NCBI RefSeq assembly: GCF_016093275.1
Contig: NZ_JAEDAK010000002.1
Span: 124,001 to 188,000, forward strand
DNA: 64,000 nucleotides
From: Inhella proteolytica
GTDB lineage: Bacteria > Pseudomonadota > Gammaproteobacteria > Burkholderiales > Burkholderiaceae_C
Direction: 5' to 3'
Shown here: positions 44,107 through 52,091 of the stretch, in pieces
Numbering within the stretch: position 1 is the stretch's first letter
Layout: each line of letters opens with the position of its first letter
Translations under genes and position numbers: made by a program
Notes under the pieces: generated by a model
Database searches by the model: none
Told to the model about the DNA's origin: nothing
Seen by the model: only the letters and a program-made list of their open reading frames with translations

Positions 44107-44766
44107 ATGTTCAAACCCTGCAAGACACTCGGGATCGCCTTGCTGCTGAGTGCCAGCCTGCCGCTGGCCGCGCAGGACGTGCGCTACCGGCAGGACAAGC
44201 TGCAGACCGTCCACCCCTTCAGCATGGAAGAAGCCTCCGGGCTGATGGCCATCGGCGAAAGCACGCTGCAGGGCCAGGCCTCGATGACGCTGCGCAAGAC
44301 CCTGCTGCAGCTGCGCCCGGGTACCAAGATCTACGCCCGCGAGCAGCCGGTGTACCTGTTCCCGATGACGAAGTTCCTGCGCGCCTGGGTGCAGCGCCAT
44401 GCGCCCAACGGCCTGCGCATGGGCATGTTCGACCTGCAGCCCGAGCTGGACCATGTGGCTGCGCGCACCCTCAGCGACCGCGAGGGGCGCTTCCGCTTCC
44501 GCGGCCTGCAGCCCGGCCAGTACCTGCTGTGGGCGGTGATCCCCTACGAGGTGGAGGGCTGGATTGCGCAGGAGACTGGCGAGCACCAGATCACCACCTT
44601 CTCGCACTTCGGCATCGTCACCGCTGCCGTGCGCGAGCCGGTGACGCGCTCCGTCAAGCAGGTGCGCGAGCTGGAGAACCATGTGATCCATGTGGTGGAC
44701 ATTCCGCCCGGCCAGGGCGTGGTGGACCTGGGCGAGATCCACGGCGAACGCGCCCAACTGAAGTGA
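44107..44766 (+). CDS. Exported protein with carboxypeptidase-regulatory-like domain
   Basis: The product has 219 aa. A signal peptide (MFKPCKTLGIALLLSASLPL, ending AAQ) is followed by an unfamiliar region. A beta-sandwich segment typical of carboxypeptidase regulatory-like domains comes next: TLSDREGRFRFRGLQPGQYL, then LWAVIPYE. Such modules occur in periplasmic or cell-surface proteins. No catalytic domain is seen. The ATG at 44107 was chosen because it starts the signal peptide; the frame is open further upstream inside the methyltransferase gene. The stop overlaps the next gene's GTG. Confidence 0.75.
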   Translation: MFKPCKTLGIALLLSASLPLAAQDVRYRQDKLQTVHPFSMEEASGLMAIGESTLQGQASMTLRKTLLQLRPGTKIYAREQPVYLFPMTKFLRAWVQRHAPNGLRMGMFDLQPELDHVAARTLSDREGRFRFRGLQPGQYLLWAVIPYEVEGWIAQETGEHQITTFSHFGIVTAAVREPVTRSVKQVRELENHVIHVVDIPPGQGVVDLGEIHGERAQLK

Positions 44767-45419
44767 AGGCCCTGCCCGTGCAACCCCTTCTGCTCAGCAC
44801 CCTGCGCCCTGCCCTGCTCGCCGCCGCCCTGGCCCTGACCGGCGCGCCGACAGCGCAGGCCCAGGCCCAAGCTCAGGCCCAAACAGCGACCACCGCCAAG
44901 GCGCCCGCCAAGCTGCTGCCCCCGCGCACCGAGCTGCCCGCCTGGTTCATTTTCTTTTCCAGCAACAAGGCGCCGGATCGTTCGATCTACCTGGTGGACG
45001 CGCGCTACCGCCCGGTGGGCGAGGGCCTCTACGAGACCCAGGCCCTGGTGATGCGTGAAACCCCCAGCGGCGACTTCGACCACTGGAGCGGCACCCTGCA
45101 GTACCAGGCCAGCCCCGAGCAGGTGGCGCTGGCGCGCGACCCGCTGGAGAAGCTGCAGCCGCTGATGAAGAGCGTGAAGGTGCGCACCGTGTCGGCCTAC
45201 CAGATGACGGGCAGCGGCAAGGTGGTGCCGGGCCAGCCCACCGACTGGACCACCTTCAAAAGCCCGATCGACCTGCTGGGCTTTCGCATCGCCACCGACC
45301 CCGACGCCCTGAAGCGCCCCGAGGCCTACGGTCTGGTGTTCGCCGGCAACTTCCACCGCCCCATCGACGTGGTCGACCTGGTGCGCCGGGTGCTGCCGCA
45401 GGTGAAGGACATGCGTTGA
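44763..45419 (+). CDS. Exported protein of unknown function with Ala-Gln repeat
   Basis: The product has 218 aa. The start is GTG, either at 44763 (overlapping the previous stop as GTGA) or at 44778; no ATG is available. A signal peptide (LLLSTLRPALLAAALALTGA) is followed by an AQAQAQAQ repeat near the cleavage site and a soluble domain I do not recognise (LPAWFIFFSSNKAPDRSIYL near its start). It is followed by two small membrane proteins, suggesting an envelope locus. Confidence 0.65.
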   Translation: MKALPVQPLLLSTLRPALLAAALALTGAPTAQAQAQAQAQTATTAKAPAKLLPPRTELPAWFIFFSSNKAPDRSIYLVDARYRPVGEGLYETQALVMRETPSGDFDHWSGTLQYQASPEQVALARDPLEKLQPLMKSVKVRTVSAYQMTGSGKVVPGQPTDWTTFKSPIDLLGFRIATDPDALKRPEAYGLVFAGNFHRPIDVVDLVRRVLPQVKDMR

Positions 45420-45432
45420 GCCGCCGCCGCGC

Positions 45433-45744
45433 ATGAAGCCCGCCCCACTGCCCTGGGAACAGCGCGTGGGCCGGCGCTGGCCATATGGGCTGGCCGGCAT
45501 CGCGCTCGTCAGCCTGGGCCTGCCGCTGTTGCGCGCCTGGCTGGCGCACGCCGGCCTGGCGCCCGCCACCGAGCCCGAGCTGCTGCTGTGGGAATTCGCG
45601 GGCTGGGGCCTGGCCTTTGCGGGTGCCAGCCTGCTGGCGGTGCTGATGGCGGCGGCCGGGCTGGTGCGGCGCATGAAGGGCCCGGTGCCGCCGGCAGCGG
45701 ATGCCTACCGCATGGCACCGCGCCAGCCGGACGACCGCGCATGA
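45433..45744 (+). CDS. Small membrane protein, two helices
   Basis: The product has 103 aa. Two hydrophobic segments at about 17-39 (PYGLAGIALVSLGLPLLRAW) and 50-78 (LLLWEFAGWGLAFAGASLLA) suggest an inner-membrane hairpin with a short Pro-rich C-terminus. No family is recognised. Its stop overlaps the next ATG (ATGA), indicating translational coupling. Confidence 0.6.
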   Translation: MKPAPLPWEQRVGRRWPYGLAGIALVSLGLPLLRAWLAHAGLAPATEPELLLWEFAGWGLAFAGASLLAVLMAAAGLVRRMKGPVPPAADAYRMAPRQPDDRA

Positions 45745-46241
45745 AGCACCCCGCCACGGGCGTGCGGCAGCGCCTGGCGCCGCGGCTGCTGTGGATCGAC
45801 AGCCTGGCCGCCCTCGGCGCCGGCCTGCTGGTGTTCGGCTTCGCGCCGGCCTTGAGCGGCCTCTACGGGCTGCCGGTGCCGTTGCTGCAGCGCATTGCCG
45901 CGGCGAACCTGTTGTACGGCAGCGGCTCGCTCGGCCTGGCCTGCTGGCGCGGGCGGCCTCGGGGGGCCGTCCAGCTGCTGGCGCTGGCCAACGCGTTCTG
46001 GGCCGGCGTGTGCGTGCTGCTGGCGCTGCAACAGGGCGCCGAGGCCAGCGGGTTCGGCCTCGCCCACCTGCTGGGCGAGGCCGTGTTCGTGGGCACACTG
46101 GGGGCACTGGAGTGGCGCTACCGGCGGGTGCTGGCGCCGCAGCCCGATGGGCATCAGGCCACGCGCGCCTCCACCGCTTCCTCCAGCGCCGCGGGCCAGC
46201 GGATCTCGGGCACCGCCTCCAGTGCCGGGCGGGCGAAGTAG
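45741..46241 (+). CDS. Membrane protein of unknown function, four helices
   Basis: The product has 166 aa. Four hydrophobic segments are visible (LLWIDSLAALGAGLLVFGF, LLQRIAAANLLYGSGSLGLA, LLALANAFWAGVCVLLAL and LLGEAVFVGTLGALEW). The last 30 residues are Ala/Ser/Thr-rich and lie opposite the coding end of the convergent BLUF-EAL gene (88-bp overlap), so this tail may be there only because the stop comes late. No function is assigned. Confidence 0.6.
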   Translation: MKHPATGVRQRLAPRLLWIDSLAALGAGLLVFGFAPALSGLYGLPVPLLQRIAAANLLYGSGSLGLACWRGRPRGAVQLLALANAFWAGVCVLLALQQGAEASGFGLAHLLGEAVFVGTLGALEWRYRRVLAPQPDGHQATRASTASSSAAGQRISGTASSAGRAK

Positions 46242-47401
46242 AAGCCCTGAAAGCGGCGCACGCCGGCCGCGAACAGCCAGGCGTATTCCTCGTGCTGCTC
46301 GATGCCCTCGGCCACCACGGTGATGCCCAGCCGCCGGCAGCAGTCCAGCACGGCGCGCACGATGGCCTGGCGCACGCCGGAGCGCTGGATGTCGTGCACG
46401 AGCTGGCGGTCGATCTTGACCTTGTCGGGCTGGAAGTTCGTGAGCAGGCTCAGGCCGGCATGGCCGGCGCCGAAGTCGTCGATGGCGGTGAGGAAACCGG
46501 CGGCCTTGAGCTCGGCGACGTTGCGGTAGAAGCGCTCGGGCTGCGAGATCGCCTCCGCCTCGGTGATCTCGACGATGACGCGCTGGGGCTCGATGCCATG
46601 GCTGCGCGCGATGCGCGCCAGGCGCTCGGCCGCCAGCGGGTCGCGCATCAGCGCGCCGGGCAGCAGGTTGATGGCGACCTTGCCGGTGAAGGCGGTGCGG
46701 GCGATCTGCGCGAAGGCGAGCTCCTTCCAGGCCAGATCCTGCGCGTAGCGCTCGGCCCGCGAGAGGCGCCGCAGCAGCGCGGCCGGCGCTTCGCCTTCCG
46801 GCCCGCGCAGCAGCAGCTCGACCGAGGAGATGCGCCCGATATGGGGCTCGACGATCGGCTGCATGGCAAAGCGCACCGGGGGCGCTTCGGGCAGCGCGGG
46901 CAGCCCGTGCAAGCCATGTGGCAGGCCGGGCTGGGCCGGACCCCGAGCCCGCGCCGGCCCGAGTGGCGGGCCTGCGCTCGGCGCACCGGCGGGGTCGCGC
47001 CAGTCACCGCACAAGAAGCTGTCGATGATGGCGGCCACGCGGTCCTCGCCCTCGTCCGCCAGGCTGCCGGAACGTGACAGGCGGGGCGGCCAGCGGCGCC
47101 CTTGGGCCTGTGGCGGCGCCACCAGGAAGCGCCAGCCCTGGAACTGGCGCCGCGCCACGGGTTCGGAGCGGATCAGCACCACGGCGCTGTGGCGGGGGTC
47201 GGCCACGATGGCGTCGTAGAGCGTCAGCACCGCGCTGCGCGGGCCTTCCAGCACCTGCAGGAAGTAGTCGCCATCGCAGACCAGCAGGCCGCTGATGCCG
47301 AGCGCCCGGTTGCGGCGCCCGGCCTCGGCCGCCAGCCGCTCCAGGCCATGGGCCAGCAGCGCCGCCGCCGCGCGGCTGCGGTAGATCAGTTGGTGCAGCA
47401 T
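46154..47401 (-). CDS. BLUF-EAL blue-light-regulated c-di-GMP phosphodiesterase
   Basis: The product has 415 aa. The N-terminal BLUF domain has Tyr7 (LIYRSR), Asn31 (RRNRALGISGLL) and Gln49 (YFLQVLEG). The spacing of 24 and 18 residues between them is the same as between the flavin-contacting Tyr21, Asn45 and Gln63 of AppA. After a Pro/Gly-rich linker, the EAL domain keeps ELLLR, NLLPG, EITE, DDFGAG, KIDRQ and AEGIE, so it looks catalytically competent. Light sensed through FAD would change c-di-GMP hydrolysis, as in BlrP1 and YcgF relatives. The ATG at 47401 lies 13 bp after the upstream chemoreceptor gene's stop. Confidence 0.93.
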   Translation of the reverse strand: MLHQLIYRSRAAAALLAHGLERLAAEAGRRNRALGISGLLVCDGDYFLQVLEGPRSAVLTLYDAIVADPRHSAVVLIRSEPVARRQFQGWRFLVAPPQAQGRRWPPRLSRSGSLADEGEDRVAAIIDSFLCGDWRDPAGAPSAGPPLGPARARGPAQPGLPHGLHGLPALPEAPPVRFAMQPIVEPHIGRISSVELLLRGPEGEAPAALLRRLSRAERYAQDLAWKELAFAQIARTAFTGKVAINLLPGALMRDPLAAERLARIARSHGIEPQRVIVEITEAEAISQPERFYRNVAELKAAGFLTAIDDFGAGHAGLSLLTNFQPDKVKIDRQLVHDIQRSGVRQAIVRAVLDCCRRLGITVVAEGIEQHEEYAWLFAAGVRRFQGFYFARPALEAVPEIRWPAALEEAVEARVA

Positions 47402-47414
47402 GCGGGCCTCCCAT

Positions 47415-48980
47415 TCAGGCGCTGGCGCCGCGCGCCGGCAGCTTGAAGCGGCGGGCGGCGCGCTCCAGTTGCATGGCCTGCTGGTGCAGGCTGGCCGAGG
47501 CCGCCGCGCTTTGCTCCACCAGCGCGGCATTGCGCTGCGTGGCTTCGTCGATGGCGCCGACGGCGCCGCTGACCTGCTGCAAGCCCTGCGCCTGCTGATG
47601 GATGGCCTGGTTGATGTGGGCCATGTGCTCGCGCAGGCGCTCGATGCCCTGCACGATGGCCTGCACCTGCTCGCCGGCACGGGCCATGCGCTGGTGCGCG
47701 GCGCCCACGTCGTCCACGCTGCTCTGGATGAGCTGACGCACCTGCTGCGAGGCCTCGGCCACGCGCTGGGCCAGGGTGCGCACCTCGCTGGCCACCACGG
47801 CGAAGCCGCGGCCGGCGTCGCCCGCGCGGGCGGCCTCGACGGCGGCGTTCAGGGCCAGGATATTGGTCTGGAAGGCAATGCCGTCGATGGTTCCGATGAT
47901 GTCCACCATGCGCAGGCTGCTGCCGCGGATGCGCTCCATGTCCGCCACCGCCTGGCCCATGCGCGCGCCGCCGTCGTGCGCCAGCTGCGCCACCTGTTCG
48001 GCCTCGCCGCGGCTGGCCTCCACGGCCTGGATGTGCTGCTGCACCGCTTCGTTGAGCTGCTGCAGCGAGGCCGCGGCCTGCTGCAGCGCCGCCGCCTGCT
48101 GCTCGGTACGGCCCGAGAGCTCGGAGTTGCCGCTGGCGATCTGCGAAGACGCCGTGGCCACATGGTTCACGCCCGAGTGGATGCTGAGCAGCAGCTCATG
48201 CAGCGAATGCTGCATGCGGCCGATGGCGCCGAGCACGCTGTGCGCGGCCTGCGCGCCCGCCGCCGGCGGCGCCTGGCTCAGATCGCCCGAGGCCACGCGT
48301 GACACCGCCGCCACGGCTTGGGCCGGCTCGCCGCCCAACTGGCCGAGCAGCTCGCGGCTCAGCCACCAGGCGAAGCCGCAGCCCGCCAGCAGGCCGATGA
48401 GCGAGATGGCCAGCAGCATGCGTTCGCTGCGCTGCCCCAGGGCCAGGGCCTGCGCGGTGCTGTTGGCCAGCAGCTCGGCCTGCCAGGCGCGCTGTGCAGC
48501 CACGGCCTCAATGAAGTGATCGCGCGCCGGCACCACATCGCTCTCCAGGCGCGCGAAGGCCAGGGCCGGCTCGCCCGCGCGGATCAGCGGCAGCAGGGCC
48601 TCGGCCTCGCGCCAGAAACGCTGCTTGCGTTGCTCCAGCTCGGCATAGAGCGCGCGGCCCTGGGCCGTGCTGAGGTGCTGCTGGAAATCGGCCAGGGCCG
48701 CATCGGTCTGCGTGCGCAGCGCATGCAGGCGCGCCAGGGCGGCCTCGCGGCCGGCCTCGGTGGGCGCCAGCATGGCGTGGCGCGCTTCCAGCGAGGCCTT
48801 GATCACCCCCGCCTTGACATCCGCGATGCGTTCCGCCTGGGGCAGAAAGCGGTCGCGCGAGGCCATCAGCTGCTCGTCCACCCGGTGGATGTTGAGCCAG
48901 ACGGCCAGGCCCCCAAGGGCCGTCACCAGCGCCAAAACCCCAAATGCCCCAAGAAGCCTTTGACGAAGTCCCCAAGCCAT
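47415..48980 (-). CDS. Methyl-accepting chemotaxis protein
   Basis: The product has 521 aa. A first membrane helix near residues 10-33 ([18 protein letters not shown]) is followed by a helical periplasmic domain, a second helix at about 190-210 ([19 protein letters not shown]), a HAMP-like segment and the signalling domain. The hairpin tip is [20 protein letters not shown] followed by [15 protein letters not shown]. There is no C-terminal NWETF pentapeptide. It is the first gene of a probable operon with the BLUF-EAL gene 13 bp downstream. Confidence 0.92.
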   Translation of the reverse strand: MAWGLRQRLLGAFGVLALVTALGGLAVWLNIHRVDEQLMASRDRFLPQAERIADVKAGVIKASLEARHAMLAPTEAGREAALARLHALRTQTDAALADFQQHLSTAQGRALYAELEQRKQRFWREAEALLPLIRAGEPALAFARLESDVVPARDHFIEAVAAQRAWQAELLANSTAQALALGQRSERMLLAISLIGLLAGCGFAWWLSRELLGQLGGEPAQAVAAVSRVASGDLSQAPPAAGAQAAHSVLGAIGRMQHSLHELLLSIHSGVNHVATASSQIASGNSELSGRTEQQAAALQQAAASLQQLNEAVQQHIQAVEASRGEAEQVAQLAHDGGARMGQAVADMERIRGSSLRMVDIIGTIDGIAFQTNILALNAAVEAARAGDAGRGFAVVASEVRTLAQRVAEASQQVRQLIQSSVDDVGAAHQRMARAGEQVQAIVQGIERLREHMAHINQAIHQQAQGLQQVSGAVGAIDEATQRNAALVEQSAAASASLHQQAMQLERAARRFKLPARGASA

Positions 48981-49151
48981 GGTCGCCTCCCGACGTGGAT
49001 GAGGCGCGCAGGCCAAGGGCTATCCCCAGGAGACGCCAAGCGCACGCGATTGGCCCCAGACGGGCTAAGCCTTAGGCAGCTCGGGGAATTTGCGCCGCCC
49101 GCACGGCCGCACAGGCCCTACGCTCGGGCCCTCACTCGACAGGAGCTCACC

Positions 49152-49298
49152 ATGCCCAAGGGCCAGCAACGCAGCAACAAGGAAGCCAAGAAGCCGAAGA
49201 AGGACAGCGGTCCCCCCAAGCCCGCTTCGGGCGGCGCGCCGATGCCCACCGTGGTGACGCAGGTGATGGAGCGCGGCAAGAAGAAGACGGGCGCCTGA
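49152..49298 (+). CDS. Small basic conserved protein (48 aa)
   Basis: The product has 48 aa and is very rich in Lys, Gly and Pro (MPKGQQRSNKEAKKPKKDSG to its end MERGKKKTGA). A ribosome binding site, AGGAG, lies eight bases before the ATG at 49152. Similar short Lys-rich proteins beginning M-x-K-G-Q occur in related bacteria as far as I recall, but no function is known. It is preceded by the divergent chemoreceptor gene and followed by a strong hairpin. Confidence 0.6.
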   Translation: MPKGQQRSNKEAKKPKKDSGPPKPASGGAPMPTVVTQVMERGKKKTGA

Positions 49299-49307
49299 GG
49301 CCCCGCC

Positions 49308-49341
49308 CGTGGCCAGCCGCCGTTCGACGGATGGCCACGGC
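49308..49341. terminator. Bidirectional hairpin between convergent genes
   Basis: CCGTGGCCA (49308-49316) pairs with TGGCCACGG (49333-49341), and within it CCGT/ACGG (49321-49324 and 49328-49331) forms an inner stem around TCG. It lies between the convergent 48-aa gene and the second chemoreceptor gene, one of only three convergent junctions in the window with room for a terminator. Confidence 0.6.
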
Positions 49342-49356
49342 CCACGCTCATTCCTC

Positions 49357-50904
49357 TCAGAGCCGGAACACCCCCACCACCTCGTTCATGGCCTTGGCCT
49401 GCTGCTTCAGGCTTTCGGCGGCAGCGGCGGCCTGCTCCACCAGCGCGGCGTTCTGCTGCGTGGCGCGGTCCAGGTCGGCCACGGCCTCGCTGACCTGACC
49501 GATGCCCTGCGCCTGCTCGCGGCTGGCGTGGTCCATCTCCTGGATCAGGCTGGCCACGCGGCCCACCTGGGCGACGATCTCGTTCATGGTGCGGCCGGCC
49601 TCGGCCACCTGGCGCGAGCCCGCATCCACGCGCTCCACGCTCGCCCCGATCAGGGACTTGATCTCCTTGGCCGCCTCGGCACTGCGGCTGGCCAGGCTGC
49701 GCACCTCGCCGGCCACCACCGCAAAGCCGCGGCCCTGCTCGCCGGCGCGCGCTGCTTCCACGGCGGCATTGAGCGCCAGGATGTTGGTCTGGAAAGCGAT
49801 GCCGTCGATGGTGCCGATGATGTCGGCGATGCGCTTGGAGCTGGCGCTGATCTCGTCCATCGTGGCCACCACCTGGCCCACCACGGCGCCGCCGCGTTCG
49901 GCCACCTGGCTGGCGCTGGCCGCCAGCTCCGTGGCGCTGCGCGCGGTGTCGGCGTTGTGGCGCACGGTGGCGCTCATTTGCTCCATCGAGGCCGCGGTCT
50001 CTTCAAGGTTGGCGGCTTGCTGCTCGGTGCGCTGGGAAAGGTCGGCATTGCCGGTGGCGATCTCGGCGGAACCGGTGGCGATGGAGTCCGCGCTCATGCG
50101 CACCTGGTTCACTACCTCACCGAGCTTGCTGTTCATCTCGGCCAGGGCCTCGAGCAGCTGGGCGATTTCGTCATGTCCGCGCACCTCGATGCGGGTGCGC
50201 AAATCGCCCCCCGCCACCGCCTGCGCCAGGCGCAGCGCGGTTTGCGTGGGACCGGTGATGGAACGCGTGATGCGCCAGGCCAGGGCCGCCCCGAGCACCA
50301 GGGCCACCAGGGTGAGCAATGAAATCGTCCAGGTGCTGCGGCGCTCCGCCGCCGTGGCCGCGGCGTACTGCTGTTCCACCAGCTTGGTCTGCAGGGCCAG
50401 CAGCTCGCCCAGGTGCTGGGCCACCGGCGGGCCGAACTCGGCCACCTTGCCCAGGAAGGCGTTCTGCACGGCGTTGAAATCGGTTTCCTGCAAGGCCTTG
50501 CGGGCCTCGGCCAAGCCCTCGCGGGCGTAGGCATTGCGCGCGGCCATGAGCTTGTCGGCCAGGGCCTTCTCTTCGGCGCTGAGGTTGCCGGCCAGGTAGT
50601 TGGCCAGCAGGCGCTCGGAAGCGGCCTCGTTCTCGCTCAGTTCCTTCAAGGCCCGTGCGGTGGCGGATTCATTGCGCAGCAGCAGCGCCTCGGCCAGCAG
50701 GTAGCGGTCGCGGATGGCCATGGCGTTCACGCGGCCGAGCTGTTCCAGCGGCACGGTGCGCTCCAGGTACACGGCCTTGAGCCGGGCGTTGCTGCGGTCC
50801 AGCTCCACCAGGCCCATGGCCGCCACCACCAGCAAAAAGGCCAGCAGGGCCGTGAAGGCGCCACCCAGACGTTGACCCACACGCAGTTGCTTCAGGAATC
50901 CCAT
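49357..50904 (-). CDS. Methyl-accepting chemotaxis protein (4HB sensor)
   Basis: The product has 515 aa. Helix 1 at about 12-33 (GGAFTALLAFLLVVAAMGLV) is followed by a four-helix-bundle periplasmic sensor (4HB_MCP type) with the LERTVPLEQLGRVNAMAIRD start. Helix 2 is at about 190-210 (LLTLVALVLGAALAWRIT). A HAMP domain and a signalling domain follow, with tip [20 protein letters not shown]. The ATG at 50904 has a strong ribosome binding site (GGAGG). No pentapeptide tether at the C-terminus. The ligand is unknown. Confidence 0.94.
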   Translation of the reverse strand: MGFLKQLRVGQRLGGAFTALLAFLLVVAAMGLVELDRSNARLKAVYLERTVPLEQLGRVNAMAIRDRYLLAEALLLRNESATARALKELSENEAASERLLANYLAGNLSAEEKALADKLMAARNAYAREGLAEARKALQETDFNAVQNAFLGKVAEFGPPVAQHLGELLALQTKLVEQQYAAATAAERRSTWTISLLTLVALVLGAALAWRITRSITGPTQTALRLAQAVAGGDLRTRIEVRGHDEIAQLLEALAEMNSKLGEVVNQVRMSADSIATGSAEIATGNADLSQRTEQQAANLEETAASMEQMSATVRHNADTARSATELAASASQVAERGGAVVGQVVATMDEISASSKRIADIIGTIDGIAFQTNILALNAAVEAARAGEQGRGFAVVAGEVRSLASRSAEAAKEIKSLIGASVERVDAGSRQVAEAGRTMNEIVAQVGRVASLIQEMDHASREQAQGIGQVSEAVADLDRATQQNAALVEQAAAAAESLKQQAKAMNEVVGVFRL

Positions 50905-51224
50905 CGTCGTCGTCCTCCAATGGAAGGAGCTTGCCAGGGCTGGCCGAGCCCAAAACGGGACTTGCGCTGGGGAATTCCCAGGGGGCTGCCTCATTTCGCA
51001 GCAAACCGGCCAGCTCCCAAGCACGACAAGCACTTGCCGCCGCCCACCCAAGCCCATCCACGGATTTATCCACAGACGGCGGGGATGAATCGCGCAGGCC
51101 GCACAAAGGCCGGCAGAGGCGCCAATCCGTCACGCCCGCGGCCGGCCTCTCCTCCACCCGGTGGGTGCTGAAGGGCGCCCGCGCCGGTTAGAAACCGGCA
51201 CTTGGCCACCGCAGGGAACCCGCC
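50905..51224. other. Gene-free divergent region between chemoreceptor and HDOD genes
   Basis: This 320-bp stretch separates two divergent starts and should hold both promoters, but I could not assign hexamers. It contains a perfect DnaA-box sequence (51066-51074). The rest shows no repeat, RNA gene or reading frame that I can support. Confidence 0.4.
51066..51074 (+). promoter_or_regulatory. Single DnaA-box-like sequence
   Basis: TTATCCACA matches the DnaA consensus TTATNCACA exactly and lies in a divergent promoter region. A single box, with no cluster, AT-rich unwinding element or dnaA/dnaN/gyrB genes nearby, does not indicate an origin. DnaA could act as a transcription factor here, or the match may be chance. 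Confidence 0.3.
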
Positions 51225-52091
51225 ATGAACGGCGACACCATCACCGGCGAGATCGATCGCGCGCTGCTGAGCCCCCTGCTGCGTGGGGTGCAGATCCCGC
51301 CACGCCCCGAGTTGCTGGCCGCCGTGCAGGCCGAACTGCAGACCGCCGACCCCGACCCCCAGCGCCTGGCCCAATTGGTGAATGACGACGTGGCCATGTC
51401 GGCCGCGCTGCTCAAGCTCGCCAACTCACCGCTGATGGGCCTGAGCCGCCGCGCCGAGACGGTGAACCAGGCCTTCACCCTGCTGGGCATGCTGACGGTG
51501 GAGTCGCTGCTGGTGGAGATCGCGCTGCGCCGCGCCCTGCCCAGCGATGGCCCCACCTTGACGCGCTTCTGGGACGTGGCCACCCGCCGCGCGCATGCCA
51601 TGGCCTATCTGGCCCGGCGCGAACGCATCGCGCCCTCGGACGTGGCACACACCTGCGGCCTCTTCCTGGACGTGGGCATCGCCCTGCTGCTGCGCTGGCC
51701 GCTGACGCCGCCCTACCTCAACACGCTGGCGATCGCCAACGACTCGCTGGAGCCCTTCACGCAGATCGAACGCGAGCGCCATGGCCTGGACCATGCGCTG
51801 GTGGGCGCCGCCATGGCGCACAGCTGGGGCGTGGGCCAGGGCGTGGTGCTGGCGGTGCGCCAGCACCACGACTACGCCATGCTGGACGACGCCAAACCGC
51901 CCCAGGTGCTGCGCCAACTGGTGGCGCTGACCTGCGTGGTCGAGCACATCATCCAGCGCTACGAGGGCCTGAACCAGACGCGCGAATGGGACAAGGGCGG
52001 CGAGGCCGCGCTACGCACCCTGGGCCTGAGCGAGGCCGAGCTGGCCGTGTGGTCGGCCGACGTGCACCTGATGTTCAACCAGGGCGGTTGA
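51225..52091 (+). CDS. HDOD-domain signalling protein
   Basis: The product has 288 aa. The HDOD domain starts with IPPRPELLAAVQAELQTADP and contains LVNDDVAMSAALLKLANSPL and the segment VNQAFTLLGMLTVESLLVEI. HDOD proteins are catalytically dead relatives of HD-GYP domains and act in motility, chemotaxis or stress signalling. No second domain is present. It is divergent from a chemoreceptor gene, and its last 17 bp overlap the 3' end of the convergent Lon-like gene. Confidence 0.88.
   Translation: MNGDTITGEIDRALLSPLLRGVQIPPRPELLAAVQAELQTADPDPQRLAQLVNDDVAMSAALLKLANSPLMGLSRRAETVNQAFTLLGMLTVESLLVEIALRRALPSDGPTLTRFWDVATRRAHAMAYLARRERIAPSDVAHTCGLFLDVGIALLLRWPLTPPYLNTLAIANDSLEPFTQIERERHGLDHALVGAAMAHSWGVGQGVVLAVRQHHDYAMLDDAKPPQVLRQLVALTCVVEHIIQRYEGLNQTREWDKGGEAALRTLGLSEAELAVWSADVHLMFNQGG

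Noticed and set aside
44856-44890. Short Ala-Gln coding repeat as a possible CRISPR or minisatellite
   Set aside because: It is a five-unit in-frame dipeptide repeat inside a gene, with no spacers.
51066-51074. Replication origin near the DnaA box
   Set aside because: Only one box, no AT-rich element and no dnaA, dnaN or gyrB genes nearby.
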